Source of the DNA: an uncultured Hyphomonas sp.
GTDB taxonomy: Bacteria > Pseudomonadota > Alphaproteobacteria > Caulobacterales > Hyphomonadaceae
Direction of reading: 5' to 3'
NCBI RefSeq assembly: GCF_963678875.1
Contig: NZ_OY787456.1
Coordinates: 2,418,001-2,482,000, forward strand
Length of the DNA stretch: 64,000 nucleotides
In this document: one piece after another, positions 1 through 9,181 of the stretch
Position numbering within the stretch: position 1 is the first letter of the stretch
Layout of the letters: each line of letters opens with the position of its first letter
The notes under the pieces: generated by a model
Told to the model about the DNA's origin: nothing
Database searches by the model: none
What the model saw: the letters and a program-made list of their open reading frames with translations, nothing else
Made by a program: the position numbers and the translations under genes

Positions 1-5
1 GAGAC

Positions 6-2393
6 TCAATTCAGTCCAATTTCGTAGCCTTGGGGAGGGTCTACACCTTGAAGATTTTCAACGAAGTAATCCCAAAGCCTGCGTATAAAATACGGCTGAC
101 GATAGGCTCTGTGGCCGCCATTGGGAATTATGAGTAGATCGAAGTCCTTGTTTGCCTGAATGAGGGCGTCCACAACCTGCATGGTCAATGCTGGATTGAC
201 GTTGTCATCCATCTCACCATGCACCAAAAGCAGCTTACCTTTTAGCTGGTGCGCAATCAGCGGGTTGGACGCTGCATCAAACTTGTCCTCATCGACACCC
301 TGCCCATTATAGATTTCCCCCCATGCTGAGCCGTAGCCACGCTGATCATGGTTCCCCGCGGCAGATACAGCGACCTTAAAAAACTCCGGATACTGCAAAA
401 CTGCACGAGTCGAAGCATACCCGCCGCCGGAAGCTCCCCAAATACCTACCCTTTCAATGTCCATATAGGGGTTACGGGCGGCCAATTGCCGGATTACAGC
501 GATATGATCTTCAAGATTGCCGGCTTTTCCGAGATGCCCATAGGAGTCATCGTAGAACGCCTTCGATCGGTGCGGCGTACCGCGCCCATCAATCGCGACC
601 ACAATAAATCCCGTTTCCGCAAGCGCCTGAGCACTGAATGGGTCATTGAAAGTCCCTCCGGAAAACCCACTCCACACCCTGCTGATCTGCGGCCCCGGAT
701 ATATTGAATCGATGATTGGGTAGTTCTTGGACGGATCAAAGTCACTCGGGCGCATCAAATTACCGTATATCCTGGTAACTCCGTCCGCCGCGAGCGCCTC
801 AAACCGCTCCACCGCGACATAGCCACCATTTTCAAGCTTGGATATGTCCGCAGCTTCCAGTTCACGCACCAACGCGCCATCACTGCGACGAAGCACAAGC
901 CTTGGGGGCATGTCTGTACTCGAATAGGAATCGACAAAATACCGGCCGGATGGAGAAAACCCACTCTCTTCCTTTTTACTCGAAAGAGCAGCGACAGGCG
1001 CGCTCATAAAACCTCTGTGGATATGAACCTCATGATCCGCCGCCTCAGGTGTCAGGAGCGTAAGGCCAGAACCGTCGAACTTCACCGCATACAGTTTTCG
1101 AAGATAAGGGTCTTCGTCTTTATCAACGCCACCGGCAGTAAAGTATACGGTCTCGCTTTCTTCATCCACTCTGATGATGTCACGGACCACCCATTCTCCT
1201 TTGGTGATCTGGTTCAGGATACAGCCTGTTCGGCCATCCACGAGATACAAATGCCCCCACCCGTCTCGTTCTGAAAACCAGATGATATTGCCGTTCGACA
1301 AAGTCTTTACGTTTGGAATTTCTTGCAAACCGCCATCCCCAAGGCGGACCCACGTATCGCTCTGTTCTTCGATCAGCGTGTTCACATCGCCAGTTTCCGG
1401 ATCCGCAGCAACCAGGGTGGCGGCTTTGGAGTATCGGCCACGATTGATAAAATACACAGTCGTGCCATCGGCAGACCACCATGTGTACTCATTGGCGATC
1501 AGGCTGCCGAAGTACCGCTCAACCGGAGCGACCTTGAGGTCCACCTGTGTTCCACTTTCCACATCGAATACGACAGGATGCAGCAATGCAATGTGTTCCT
1601 CGTCAGGTGTGGAGAAATGATATGCATAGTGCGTTGGCCGAACGACTCCATCGCGTGCGGCAGCCTGTACCAAGTGAAATTCTCCGACTTTGCGCTCGTC
1701 AATTCTGTGGCTCAGAATATAGCGGGAATTTGGTGACCAGATGACCTCAGGCGTGGCTTCCTCTTCGCCCAGTTTTCTGCTCACTCCAGCCAGAGCGTCA
1801 CCTGGTTGACCAGCATATGCGAAGTCGGCCATTCCATCATCCGTTAACGGTGACTTTTTGTCCGTTTCGAGATTGCGGATGTAGAGGTTGTCGGCAGAGA
1901 GAGATACGGCCCATTTGCCATCAGGCGAAACCACCTCATTGGCAGCATAAGGAAGTTCGACCGCCTTGCACTGCGCCGAAGAAGAAAGACGACAACGCAA
2001 TAGCTTGCCATCAACATCCAGTTCGATGACTTTTTCATCATCAACAAAACGAAAGAGATTGAAAGGCAAGTCGTCCGCGTCGACTGGCCGACCAAGGATC
2101 TTCGCCAACGCTGAGGCTAGCTTGTTCTGGTTGAAGCTCGATATGAGCTCACCCGTCTCTGCATCAACCGTGATGAATTGCTTCTTTCCGGCTTCAGTGG
2201 TTCGCAGATACCAGAAGCGATCGCTGTCACCAATCCAATGATGCTGGATGTCGCCGTTGCGCATGTATTCTTGTTTGTTCCACGGCAGGAACCGCTCCGC
2301 ACGCTGGTATTTTTCTTCCTGAGATTCAGCAGCTCCCTTGAGATGCCCACAACAAAGCAACGCCAACGCTATAATGCCGAGCACTTTATACAT
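6..2393 (-). CDS. S9 family peptidase (DPP IV / prolyl oligopeptidase type), exported
   Basis: 795 residues, complete: the stop lies at the left edge of the window. A hydrophobic leader (MYKVLGIIALALL) indicates export. The first two thirds carry beta-propeller-like repeats of the DPP IV N-terminal type (SPDGKWAVSL, WSPNSRYILS). The C-terminal third is an alpha/beta-hydrolase with nucleophile Ser655 in GASGGG, an Asp in HGEMDDNVNP and a His in NGGHRAYRQ. Family members remove dipeptides from peptide N termini, often after proline. The gene lies 136 bp downstream of the ThDP enzyme gene on the same strand and may be co-transcribed under the palindrome at 4303. Family assignment is firm; cleavage specificity is not visible. 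Confidence 0.93.
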   Translation of the reverse strand: MYKVLGIIALALLCCGHLKGAAESQEEKYQRAERFLPWNKQEYMRNGDIQHHWIGDSDRFWYLRTTEAGKKQFITVDAETGELISSFNQNKLASALAKILGRPVDADDLPFNLFRFVDDEKVIELDVDGKLLRCRLSSSAQCKAVELPYAANEVVSPDGKWAVSLSADNLYIRNLETDKKSPLTDDGMADFAYAGQPGDALAGVSRKLGEEEATPEVIWSPNSRYILSHRIDERKVGEFHLVQAAARDGVVRPTHYAYHFSTPDEEHIALLHPVVFDVESGTQVDLKVAPVERYFGSLIANEYTWWSADGTTVYFINRGRYSKAATLVAADPETGDVNTLIEEQSDTWVRLGDGGLQEIPNVKTLSNGNIIWFSERDGWGHLYLVDGRTGCILNQITKGEWVVRDIIRVDEESETVYFTAGGVDKDEDPYLRKLYAVKFDGSGLTLLTPEAADHEVHIHRGFMSAPVAALSSKKEESGFSPSGRYFVDSYSSTDMPPRLVLRRSDGALVRELEAADISKLENGGYVAVERFEALAADGVTRIYGNLMRPSDFDPSKNYPIIDSIYPGPQISRVWSGFSGGTFNDPFSAQALAETGFIVVAIDGRGTPHRSKAFYDDSYGHLGKAGNLEDHIAVIRQLAARNPYMDIERVGIWGASGGGYASTRAVLQYPEFFKVAVSAAGNHDQRGYGSAWGEIYNGQGVDEDKFDAASNPLIAHQLKGKLLLVHGEMDDNVNPALTMQVVDALIQANKDFDLLIIPNGGHRAYRQPYFIRRLWDYFVENLQGVDPPQGYEIGLN

Positions 2394-2529
2394 TGTGGAT
2401 TCTCAACTCCATTAGTCGCTACTGCGTCACAGACTGAAGACTCCTAACAAACCGGCAGCTTTTCTTAAATCGAGCCTGAGCGATTCAAGTTCCCGCTTTG
2501 ACGCGTAAACCAAACCGGGACGCCAGCAT

Positions 2530-4191
2530 TCAGCGGTGGGGAGTCCCGAGCGGGTTTTCCGGTGCCGGTGTGGCCGATGGAACGAACGGATGAATGAGGC
2601 CCCAGGGGCTCATCATCTCGCCTACTCGCGCGTCCACCAGATGCGGACCGGGCGTCTCATGTGCTTTTGCGAGGGCGGCGGCGAGGCCTTCCGGCGAATC
2701 CACTTGCGTGCTCGGTATCCCAAATGCCTTAGCTAGGGTTACAAACTCCGGATTGGCAATCTTCGACACATAGGTCTCACCGAAAACGCGCTTCTGAATG
2801 CGATGGACATTGCCGTAATGCCCGTCATTGAACACGACGACTGTGACATTGAATCCGTAGCGATTTGCAGTCGCAAGTTCCTGCATCCCCCATCCAAACC
2901 CGCCATCGCCTGTTATCGAGACAACTCGCTGGTCGGGATTGCCGGCCGCGGCCCCCAAGGAGGTGGGATAGCCATAGCCCAACGTGCCTTGATAGCCTGG
3001 TGTCACCAGCTTGCGGGGCCCAGACAAAGGCATCGCCACATTGGCGTAAAAGCCGACCTGTGTGAGCTCACTTACCAGGATATCCTCCGCCGTCATGGAA
3101 GACCGGATGGCGTCAAGGTATTGGTTTTGTGGCGCAATCTGCGAAGTCTGTGCCGTTTGCCAAGCCTTGACCTTTGCGACCTGCTCGACCCGGCTCACTT
3201 CGGCGGAGTGCCCGGAAAGTGCGTCCAACAGTGCTTCTGCTGTAGCTCGCACGTCAGCCTGAATAGCTACGCCGCTTTGCCGCGGAGTTCCAAGGTGGTC
3301 GGCATCCAGGTTTACGTAAATGAATTTGCAATTGTCAGATGTATGCCATGGCAGTCCGCGCGCGTCCACGAAGCGGCTTCCCAATACAAGCACAAGATCT
3401 GTGTGCGGCAGCAACGCCCGTTGCCCGAGCGTTGTCAACGCCAGAGGATGATCGTCAGAAATCAACCCGCGTCCGCCTTCCGTCATGCAAACGGGGGCTT
3501 GAAGAATCTCGGCGAGTTTTTCGACCGCTTCGCTCGCACGTGCGCCTATCGCCCCGCCGCCTGCGTGGATCGTCGGGAATCTGGCTGACCGCAGCAATTC
3601 GATAGCCGCCCGGACATCTTCTGCTTCTGGCGCAATCCGGCGCTCCTGGGCTGCCCCAAGGATTTCCACCGTTGCCTCGCTCTGCAGAGCGTCTGGCGGC
3701 ACTTCCAGCGCCACAGGGCGCGGATGACCGCTTCTCAATTCAACAAATGCCTCATGCACCGCTTCCGCAATCTCTTCCGGCTGCCTGACCAGGCGGTGCC
3801 ATTTTGTCAGTGACTTCAGAATGCCGGACTGATCAGGAATTTCATGCAGCTGACCAAGGTTCTTGCCGATGGTGTCTGATGAAATCTGCCCACTGATAAA
3901 AAGTGTGCGGGAGGAGCAGGCGTAAGCCGTTGCCAGACCGGAAAGTGCATTCAGCATGCCCGGTCCGGGCACAACCATGCTCACACCTTCCTTCTGGGTT
4001 GTGCGCGCATACCCATCCGCCATGTAGGACGCCGCCTGCTCATGGCGAGGCACAATGAAGCGAATCTTGTCTTGTTGCTGACGCAAAGCCTCGACCGCCC
4101 AGTCAAGCTGAACGCCTGGGATCCCGAACACATCGCTAACCCCCTCTTCCAAGAGTTGGGCCACGAGCGCCTGACCGCCTGTCATCTTCAT
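2530..4191 (-). CDS. ThDP-dependent enzyme of the acetolactate synthase/2-oxoacid decarboxylase family
   Basis: 553 residues in the three-domain ThDP-enzyme layout. The N-terminal Pyr domain has the catalytic Glu in RHEQAASYMADGYAR. The C-terminal PP domain has the GDGGFGWGMQEL...N cofactor motif. No small regulatory subunit gene (ilvN) is adjacent, so biosynthetic acetolactate synthase is unlikely. Relatives include 2-oxoacid decarboxylases and carboligases. Given the aminotransferase, aldehyde dehydrogenases and homoprotocatechuate genes nearby, I infer decarboxylation of an arylpyruvate to an arylacetaldehyde. The sequence alone does not prove that substrate. A perfect ATTAAC-AA-GTTAAT palindrome lies 112 bp upstream of the start. 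Confidence 0.85.
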   Translation of the reverse strand: MKMTGGQALVAQLLEEGVSDVFGIPGVQLDWAVEALRQQQDKIRFIVPRHEQAASYMADGYARTTQKEGVSMVVPGPGMLNALSGLATAYACSSRTLFISGQISSDTIGKNLGQLHEIPDQSGILKSLTKWHRLVRQPEEIAEAVHEAFVELRSGHPRPVALEVPPDALQSEATVEILGAAQERRIAPEAEDVRAAIELLRSARFPTIHAGGGAIGARASEAVEKLAEILQAPVCMTEGGRGLISDDHPLALTTLGQRALLPHTDLVLVLGSRFVDARGLPWHTSDNCKFIYVNLDADHLGTPRQSGVAIQADVRATAEALLDALSGHSAEVSRVEQVAKVKAWQTAQTSQIAPQNQYLDAIRSSMTAEDILVSELTQVGFYANVAMPLSGPRKLVTPGYQGTLGYGYPTSLGAAAGNPDQRVVSITGDGGFGWGMQELATANRYGFNVTVVVFNDGHYGNVHRIQKRVFGETYVSKIANPEFVTLAKAFGIPSTQVDSPEGLAAALAKAHETPGPHLVDARVGEMMSPWGLIHPFVPSATPAPENPLGTPHR

Positions 4192-4302
4192 TGGTCACTC
4201 CATATTGTCTTATATGATGTGAAGAGGGCGTTTCAAATGAAGAGCCACAAAACCACACACCTTGGCCGCAAGTCACTTGCTTACGCGCCCTCAAAGCTAC
4301 TC

Positions 4303-4316
4303 ATTAACAAGTTAAT
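4303..4316. promoter_or_regulatory. Predicted MarR-type operator, perfect palindrome (regulon site 1)
   Basis: ATTAACAAGTTAAT is two exact 6-bp inverted half-sites around a 2-bp centre. It lies in the gap between the MarR gene and the ThDP enzyme gene, both on the minus strand. It is one of four perfect copies in the window. Binding by the HpaR-like regulators is inferred. Confidence 0.7.
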
Positions 4317-4378
4317 TATCGGCGGTCAACGAAGTCATCCATGCGATTTGGAACACAGTCCGACTTCTAGCGGTTCCT

Positions 4379-4963
4379 TCAACGAGGCGCGTCACCAATG
4401 GTCTGGATCAACTCATCCAGTAGCTCATAAAGCGCGCGGAGCTTGTCAGCACCGAACTCCCTGCTGATCCGGGCGTATTCTGCTTCAGAAAATGGGGCCA
4501 CAGCCTTGAACTTCCTTTGGCCGGCGGGCGTGATCGAAATATAGCTGTAGCGCTGATCCGTGGAGGAGCGGCGACGGAGAATAAGACCCGACGACTCCAG
4601 TGTATTCAGCATGCGTGTCAGGCTGGGCTTGAGGACGTGCACACGATTGCTGAGCTCAGTGATATCGAGATACTCAACCTCAATAAGAGCACGCAAAACC
4701 CGCCATTGTTGCTCATTCAAACCGCTCTCATGCAGCAGCCGACGAAATCGGCTCATGACAGTTTCCCGGGCGAGCAAGAGCATCATCGGCAAGGATTGTG
4801 AAAACGGCCGCATATACGGGTTGTTTTCCCCGGATGCATCATGAGCGCCTTCGAAAAAAAGTCCGTCTGAAGAGTCCACACTCTCTCGTGCCCGCGGCTT
4901 CGATGTGGCACCTGAAGTTGTGTCCTTCACGCTTTCACGCCCCGATGCAATTTTCTTGCTCAT
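4379..4963 (-). CDS. MarR-family regulator, HpaR-like (copy 1)
   Basis: 194 residues with a charged, probably disordered N-terminal extension of about 45 residues, then a MarR winged helix-turn-helix domain. Key segments are LLLARETVMSRFRRLL, LNEQQWRVLRAL, KPSLTRMLNTLE and DQRYSYISITPAG. The pattern matches HpaR, the repressor of homoprotocatechuate operons, which shares the NLTEQQWR, PSLT and DQR...YISLT blocks. A second copy at 25178-25726 is nearly identical over the DNA-binding domain. The gene is divergent from the Rieske oxygenase gene, with a perfect palindrome between them. I infer a repressor of the left-half regulon that is released by an aromatic intermediate. Confidence 0.85.
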   Translation of the reverse strand: MSKKIASGRESVKDTTSGATSKPRARESVDSSDGLFFEGAHDASGENNPYMRPFSQSLPMMLLLARETVMSRFRRLLHESGLNEQQWRVLRALIEVEYLDITELSNRVHVLKPSLTRMLNTLESSGLILRRRSSTDQRYSYISITPAGQRKFKAVAPFSEAEYARISREFGADKLRALYELLDELIQTIGDAPR

Positions 4964-5186
4964 CTAATTGTCCTGCGTCCCAACTGGTTCTTATCGAATG
5001 AATACTTATTTTTCAGGCACCTAAGCTACCTCAAGGCCTACTTTTTTCAATCGGCAAAGCCCGCACTTCCTAAGGCTGTCACCACATCTGTTCTGAAGTC
5101 ATTTTCTCCAGACGTTGATACGCGCGCCGGAACGCCTCTCTTCAAGCAAGTATAACGCCCCGGCGTTGACGAGCACAAGATTATTT

Positions 5187-5202
5187 GATTAACACGTTAA
5201 TC
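5187..5202. promoter_or_regulatory. Predicted MarR-type operator, perfect palindrome (regulon site 2)
   Basis: GATTAACACGTTAATC is a perfect 16-bp palindrome in the 359-bp divergent gap between the MarR gene (start 4963) and the Rieske oxygenase gene (start 5323). A TTGACG hexamer at 5166-5171 lies 17 nt before TTAACA inside the palindrome, so a repressor here could occlude a promoter. The promoter reading is tentative. I see no small gene in the rest of the gap. Confidence 0.72.
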
Positions 5203-5322
5203 TATATTCAGAGCAGTTGCCACTGCCCAAGGTTCATGCACCCGCCCTGAGAGTTTGATAGCTTCCGGATGAAAGTGAGATACGTCCGGTCGGGACTTTG
5301 CACAATGTCAAGGAGTTCGATT

Positions 5323-6564
5323 ATGGAAGACAGCACCGGATATGGACGCCCGCAGAACGAGCCTGACGGTCGTATGACGGCAGTCGGCCCCGGATCACCG
5401 ATGGGCGAACTGCTTCGCCGATACTGGCAACCGGTTGGCTTGTCTGCGGACGTCAAAAACAAGCCTGTCCCGACACGCATTCTCGGTGAGGACCTGATCC
5501 TTTTCCGCGTCGCTGACGGGTCTGTCGGCCTCGTCGAATCTCGCTGCTGCCATCGCGGCACGACTCTTCACTACGGGAAAGTGGAAGAAAACGGCATCCG
5601 CTGCTGCTATCATGGTTGGCTGTTTGATACGAAAGGCCACTGCCTGGAGATGCCTTGCGAGCCCGCGGATGCAGACCGACGGTCTTTTGTCCGCCAGCCC
5701 TGGTACCCGGTGCAGGAAGCGCATGGCGTCATCTTTGCGTATATGGGCCCTCCCGAACGCATGCCTCGTTTCCGGCGGTTCGATATGCTCGAGGAACAGG
5801 CAGCCAATCCCGACCTCGCGATTCTTGCCAGCATGGGCTACGGCTCAGGTGGTCATGTGTACTGTCCCGAGATCGGGTTGAAGACCGGCGAACCTGTTGT
5901 CGACTGCAACTGGCTCCAATTGTTCGAAAACGCCATGGACCCGTTCCATGCCTATGTGCTGCACATGAAATTTACGGGTGAGCAGTTCGGCAAATCCATG
6001 GGCATCGTTCCTGAGATCACGTGGAAAGAAACAGATCTCGGAGTAAAGAGCATCCAGGACCGTCCGCTGGAGTCTGATAAGGTGTTTCGGCGGATCACTG
6101 AAGTAATGCTGCCAAACATCCGCTATGTCGCAAGTGTCGCCGTCGGTGAAAGAGACGACAGCTTCGCACGCGGCGGCAATCTTACATGGGTGGTTCCGCG
6201 GGACGATACGCACAGTGTTTTCTTCTCGATCACAACAGTTGGAAAGAACGAGGACGGTTCCCCCCAGGAGTTGCGCCGGCAACGCTTCGAAGGTGGGCGC
6301 TCCTGGGATCAGCTCAGCGAAGAAGAACGCCGCGACATGCCTGGAGACATCGAAGCCCAGGCCGGTCAGGGCCCGATTACGATCCACCGCGACGAACATC
6401 TCGTCACGAGCGACCGCGGAGTCATGATGCTGCGCAAGCGATTTAAACGCCAGTTGGATGCGATGGCGAATGGCGCAGACCCGCTTGGCGTGGAGCCTGG
6501 AGAAGGCGACGAGGTCCTGACAACGGAAGCGGGCAATTATCGCATCGAGAAAACGATGGCCTAG
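5323..6564 (+). CDS. Rieske non-haem iron oxygenase, alpha subunit
   Basis: 413 residues from the ATG at 5323, which follows AAGGAG; an upstream in-frame start at 5269 lacks this support. The Rieske [2Fe-2S] ligands are Cys75, His77, Cys94 and His97 (CCHRG, then CCYHG). The mononuclear iron site is Asp206, His209 and His214 in NAMDPFHAYVLH. The arrangement resembles phthalate dioxygenase/vanillate demethylase-type oxygenases, which hydroxylate or O-demethylate aromatic acids. No ferredoxin or reductase gene is in the window, so electrons must come from elsewhere. Because HpaBC is absent here, I infer it supplies a catecholic arylacetate, by ring hydroxylation or by O-demethylation of a homovanillate-like compound. 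Confidence 0.9.
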   Translation: MEDSTGYGRPQNEPDGRMTAVGPGSPMGELLRRYWQPVGLSADVKNKPVPTRILGEDLILFRVADGSVGLVESRCCHRGTTLHYGKVEENGIRCCYHGWLFDTKGHCLEMPCEPADADRRSFVRQPWYPVQEAHGVIFAYMGPPERMPRFRRFDMLEEQAANPDLAILASMGYGSGGHVYCPEIGLKTGEPVVDCNWLQLFENAMDPFHAYVLHMKFTGEQFGKSMGIVPEITWKETDLGVKSIQDRPLESDKVFRRITEVMLPNIRYVASVAVGERDDSFARGGNLTWVVPRDDTHSVFFSITTVGKNEDGSPQELRRQRFEGGRSWDQLSEEERRDMPGDIEAQAGQGPITIHRDEHLVTSDRGVMMLRKRFKRQLDAMANGADPLGVEPGEGDEVLTTEAGNYRIEKTMA

Positions 6565-6649
6565 ACCCGACGCCGCATGTGCGGAGCGAATGGACAGATT
6601 CTCTACAATGGAAGTTGGCGACCAGGCAGAATGCCTGGTCACGTTCCAC

Positions 6650-7153
6650 CTATTCGACCTTTTCCGCCCGGAAGGTCCCTCCTCCGTGCTGGACCTTGAG
6701 CCAGTAGCTGCCGAATGCCCCCGGTTCGATTGTTACATCGAGGGGCTGACCCTTAACGATTCGTACACGGCGTGAATCTGTCTGGCGCCAAGTGTCTCCG
6801 TTTGCGAGCACGAGTATGATCTTGCCGTTTCTCTGTTTTGAGTATTGGACAAGAGCCGATGTTACAGGCTCCTCGGACACCCGCGATCCGGACGCGGCGG
6901 GCATTTTCGATTCCGCGGACTGTGTCGGAGCAACTGCAGCAACAGAAAGGGGCGCCTCACCGGCAAGTGGCTCAACTGCCGTGGAGGAAGTTGGCGAAGT
7001 CCTCGCCTTAAGTTGATCATAGCAGATGAGCCGACTTTGATTGTCGACGATCCCCCGACATGGAGAAACATCAACCATCTGCGCTACCGCAGCGCCCGTC
7101 GGCGCCGCAACGATGGTCATCAATGGCAATAGCGCGTGCATGAACAGTTTCAT
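6650..7153 (-). CDS. Exported protein of unknown function
   Basis: 167 residues. The N terminus (MKLFMHALLPLMTIVAAPTG) is a clear signal peptide, predicted to end near AAVAQ. After it comes a short Cys pair motif (PCRGIVDNQSRLICYDQL), a low-complexity Ala/Ser/Pro linker (about residues 50-95), and a compact C-terminal domain (NGDTWRQTDS, IEPGAFGSYWLKV). The C-terminal pattern recurs in uncharacterised alphaproteobacterial periplasmic proteins. I do not recognise a function. It is convergent with the Rieske gene and divergent from the DUF885 gene. Confidence 0.7.
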   Translation of the reverse strand: MKLFMHALLPLMTIVAAPTGAAVAQMVDVSPCRGIVDNQSRLICYDQLKARTSPTSSTAVEPLAGEAPLSVAAVAPTQSAESKMPAASGSRVSEEPVTSALVQYSKQRNGKIILVLANGDTWRQTDSRRVRIVKGQPLDVTIEPGAFGSYWLKVQHGGGTFRAEKVE

Positions 7154-7190
7154 GACAAAGTTCCTCTGTTACGGCTGGACTTACCCTAAA

Positions 7191-7204
7191 ACAAACACGT
7201 TAAT
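7191..7204. promoter_or_regulatory. Degenerate copy of the regulon palindrome (site 3)
   Basis: ACAAACACGTTAAT keeps a perfect right half-site (GTTAAT) and four of six left positions. It sits 47 bp before the DUF885 start codon, in the gap shared with the divergent exported protein gene. It is weak alone and supported by its position relative to the other copies. Confidence 0.45.
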
Positions 7205-7250
7205 TACCTAAGTGTCCACTCGGCAAGCAAAGGTCTCAGAAGAGGATTCC

Positions 7251-9089
7251 ATGAAGTCATTTTTTTACGCATTCACAGCTCTCGGCGTCGTGGCCTGCTC
7301 TGCTCCTGATACTGTTCCGGAGCCCTCGCCAACAAAGGTCACCCAGGAACAGACTGAAACCGAAGCGGCGAAACTGAACGCATGGTTTGATGAACAGTAT
7401 CAAGCCGATCTTTCATTCTCACCGATGGCCAAGACCCGACGCGGCCTGGTTGATGAGGACTATGGAAAGTGGGATGACATATCTGCAGAACACCGTGCAG
7501 AAGAATACCAACGCTCCCAGGCTCAACTGGCCGCAATGAAGGAGCAATTCGACTTCGACAAACTGGACAGGGAAGCACAGCTGTCCTGGCGCTTGTTCGA
7601 ATACCACAAAGACCGCGAAAGCGCAGGATGGCCCTATCGGGACCATCTCTACACGTTCAACCAGATGTTTGGCCTGCACGTGACTGCCCCAACTTTTCTG
7701 ATCAGCCAGCACGAAGTCACGACACAGAAACACGCTGAAGCCTATGTTTCCCGCTTGTACGGGATGGGCACATATCTGGAACAGGGTCTCGCTCAGGCCG
7801 AACGCGCTTACGATGCAGGTATCGTCCCCCCCGGATTCGTCTTCGAACACGTATTACGGGATATCACGACGATGACATCCGGCGCACCATTTGAGGAAGC
7901 TGATCAAGATTCCCCTCTCTGGGCTGACTTCAAGTCAAAACTCAGCGAGTTGGATTTGCCCGCTGATCAAAACGACGCCTTGCTGGAAGACGCCCGCAAG
8001 GCCCTGCAGGAATCCGTTCAGCCCGCATACCAGAAGATATTCGATGTCCTGAACAATCAACGCACGAATGCCACCGAAGATGCTGGTGCCTGGGCGTTAC
8101 CGGACGGGGCCGACTTCTACGCCTACCGTTTGAAGGACAATACCACCACCGACCTGACTCCCGGCCAGATTCATGAACTTGGCCTCCAGGAAACCACGCG
8201 CATTCACGACGAAATGCGGGACATCATGCAGCAAACTGGATTTGAGGGGAGTTTGCAGGAGTTTTTCGAATTCATGCGGACGGACGATCAGTTTCGCTAC
8301 TCAAACGACGCTGACGGCCGGGACCAATACCGCGCGGACGCAACGGCCATTATCGACGGAATTCGGGACCGACTGGACGAGATGTTCATCACGCAGCCAA
8401 AAGCCCCGCTCGTGGTTCGCGCAGTCGAACCCTACCGGGAACAATCAGCTGCCAGAGCCTTCTACTCCGCCCCAGCCGAAGACGGCTCTCGACCAGGCAT
8501 CTACTATATCAACCTCTACGACATGACGACGATCACCAACTATTCCATGAGGGCGCTAGCCTATCATGAAGGATTGCCAGGCCATCATATGCAGATCGCC
8601 ATCGCGCAGGAATTGGAAAGCATTCCGCTTTTCCGCAAGTATTCTGGTGTGACAGCCTATTCCGAAGGCTGGGGCCTCTATTCAGAATGGTTGCCACTGG
8701 AAATGGGCCTTTATGACGACCCCTATTCCAATTTCGGCCGCCTTTCGCTCGAGCTTCTGCGCGCTGGTCGCCTGGTTGTCGACACCGGCCTTCACCACAA
8801 ACGTTGGACAGTCGATGAAGCTACCGACTGGCTGGTCGACAATACGCCGACCACATACTATGGCGCCCGACGGGCAGTCGAACGCTATGTGGTGATGCCT
8901 GGCCAGGCGACCGCCTATAAAATCGGGATGGTCAAGATCCAGGATCTGCGGGATCAAGCAGAAGTCGAACTTGGAGATGATTTCGACGTTCGGGAATTCC
9001 ACGATGTTATCCTGCGCTCTGGCGCTGTGCCACTCTCCCTCCTTGAGGAGATCGTCAATGATTGGGTCCAAACCAAGAAGGGTTCCTGA
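7251..9089 (+). CDS. DUF885 family protein, predicted metallopeptidase-like lipoprotein
   Basis: 612 residues from the ATG at 7251, preceded by AGAGG. An upstream GTG at 7212 would bury the signal sequence. MKSFFYAFTALGVVAC ends in a lipobox (VVAC), so it is probably a lipoprotein. The body is DUF885, with the conserved YHEGLPGHHMQ segment near residue 440, a likely metal-binding HE...HH signature, and SEGWGLYSEW shortly after. DUF885 proteins are widely annotated as peptidase-like but biochemically thinly studied. Its neighbours are other exported peptidases and an operator-like half-site, so I infer extracytoplasmic peptide hydrolysis within the same regulon. Confidence 0.87.
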   Translation: MKSFFYAFTALGVVACSAPDTVPEPSPTKVTQEQTETEAAKLNAWFDEQYQADLSFSPMAKTRRGLVDEDYGKWDDISAEHRAEEYQRSQAQLAAMKEQFDFDKLDREAQLSWRLFEYHKDRESAGWPYRDHLYTFNQMFGLHVTAPTFLISQHEVTTQKHAEAYVSRLYGMGTYLEQGLAQAERAYDAGIVPPGFVFEHVLRDITTMTSGAPFEEADQDSPLWADFKSKLSELDLPADQNDALLEDARKALQESVQPAYQKIFDVLNNQRTNATEDAGAWALPDGADFYAYRLKDNTTTDLTPGQIHELGLQETTRIHDEMRDIMQQTGFEGSLQEFFEFMRTDDQFRYSNDADGRDQYRADATAIIDGIRDRLDEMFITQPKAPLVVRAVEPYREQSAARAFYSAPAEDGSRPGIYYINLYDMTTITNYSMRALAYHEGLPGHHMQIAIAQELESIPLFRKYSGVTAYSEGWGLYSEWLPLEMGLYDDPYSNFGRLSLELLRAGRLVVDTGLHHKRWTVDEATDWLVDNTPTTYYGARRAVERYVVMPGQATAYKIGMVKIQDLRDQAEVELGDDFDVREFHDVILRSGAVPLSLLEEIVNDWVQTKKGS

Positions 9090-9116
9090 ACCAGCCGCCT
9101 CCTCCATAAAAAGAAT

Positions 9117-9146
9117 AGCGGGCGCCCTTTCAGGCGCCCGCTTTTT
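9117..9146. terminator. Intrinsic terminator, bidirectional
   Basis: A perfect 10-bp GC-rich stem (AGCGGGCGCC, 9117-9126, with its complement at 9133-9142) has a 6-nt loop and is followed by TTTT on the plus strand. The minus-strand side is also T-rich. It lies between the convergent DUF885 and MFS genes. Confidence 0.85.
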
Positions 9147-9181
9147 CACTGCAGAGACATCTTGTTGCTTTTGCGCAGAAT

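Noticed and set aside
1841..1850. CCGTTAACGG palindrome as another regulon site
   Set aside because: It lies inside the S9 peptidase coding sequence and has the half-sites in the wrong order and spacing.
5845..6642. Minus-strand open frame (265 codons) opposite the Rieske oxygenase gene
   Set aside because: Antisense shadow of a gene with intact iron-ligand motifs; no recognisable domain.
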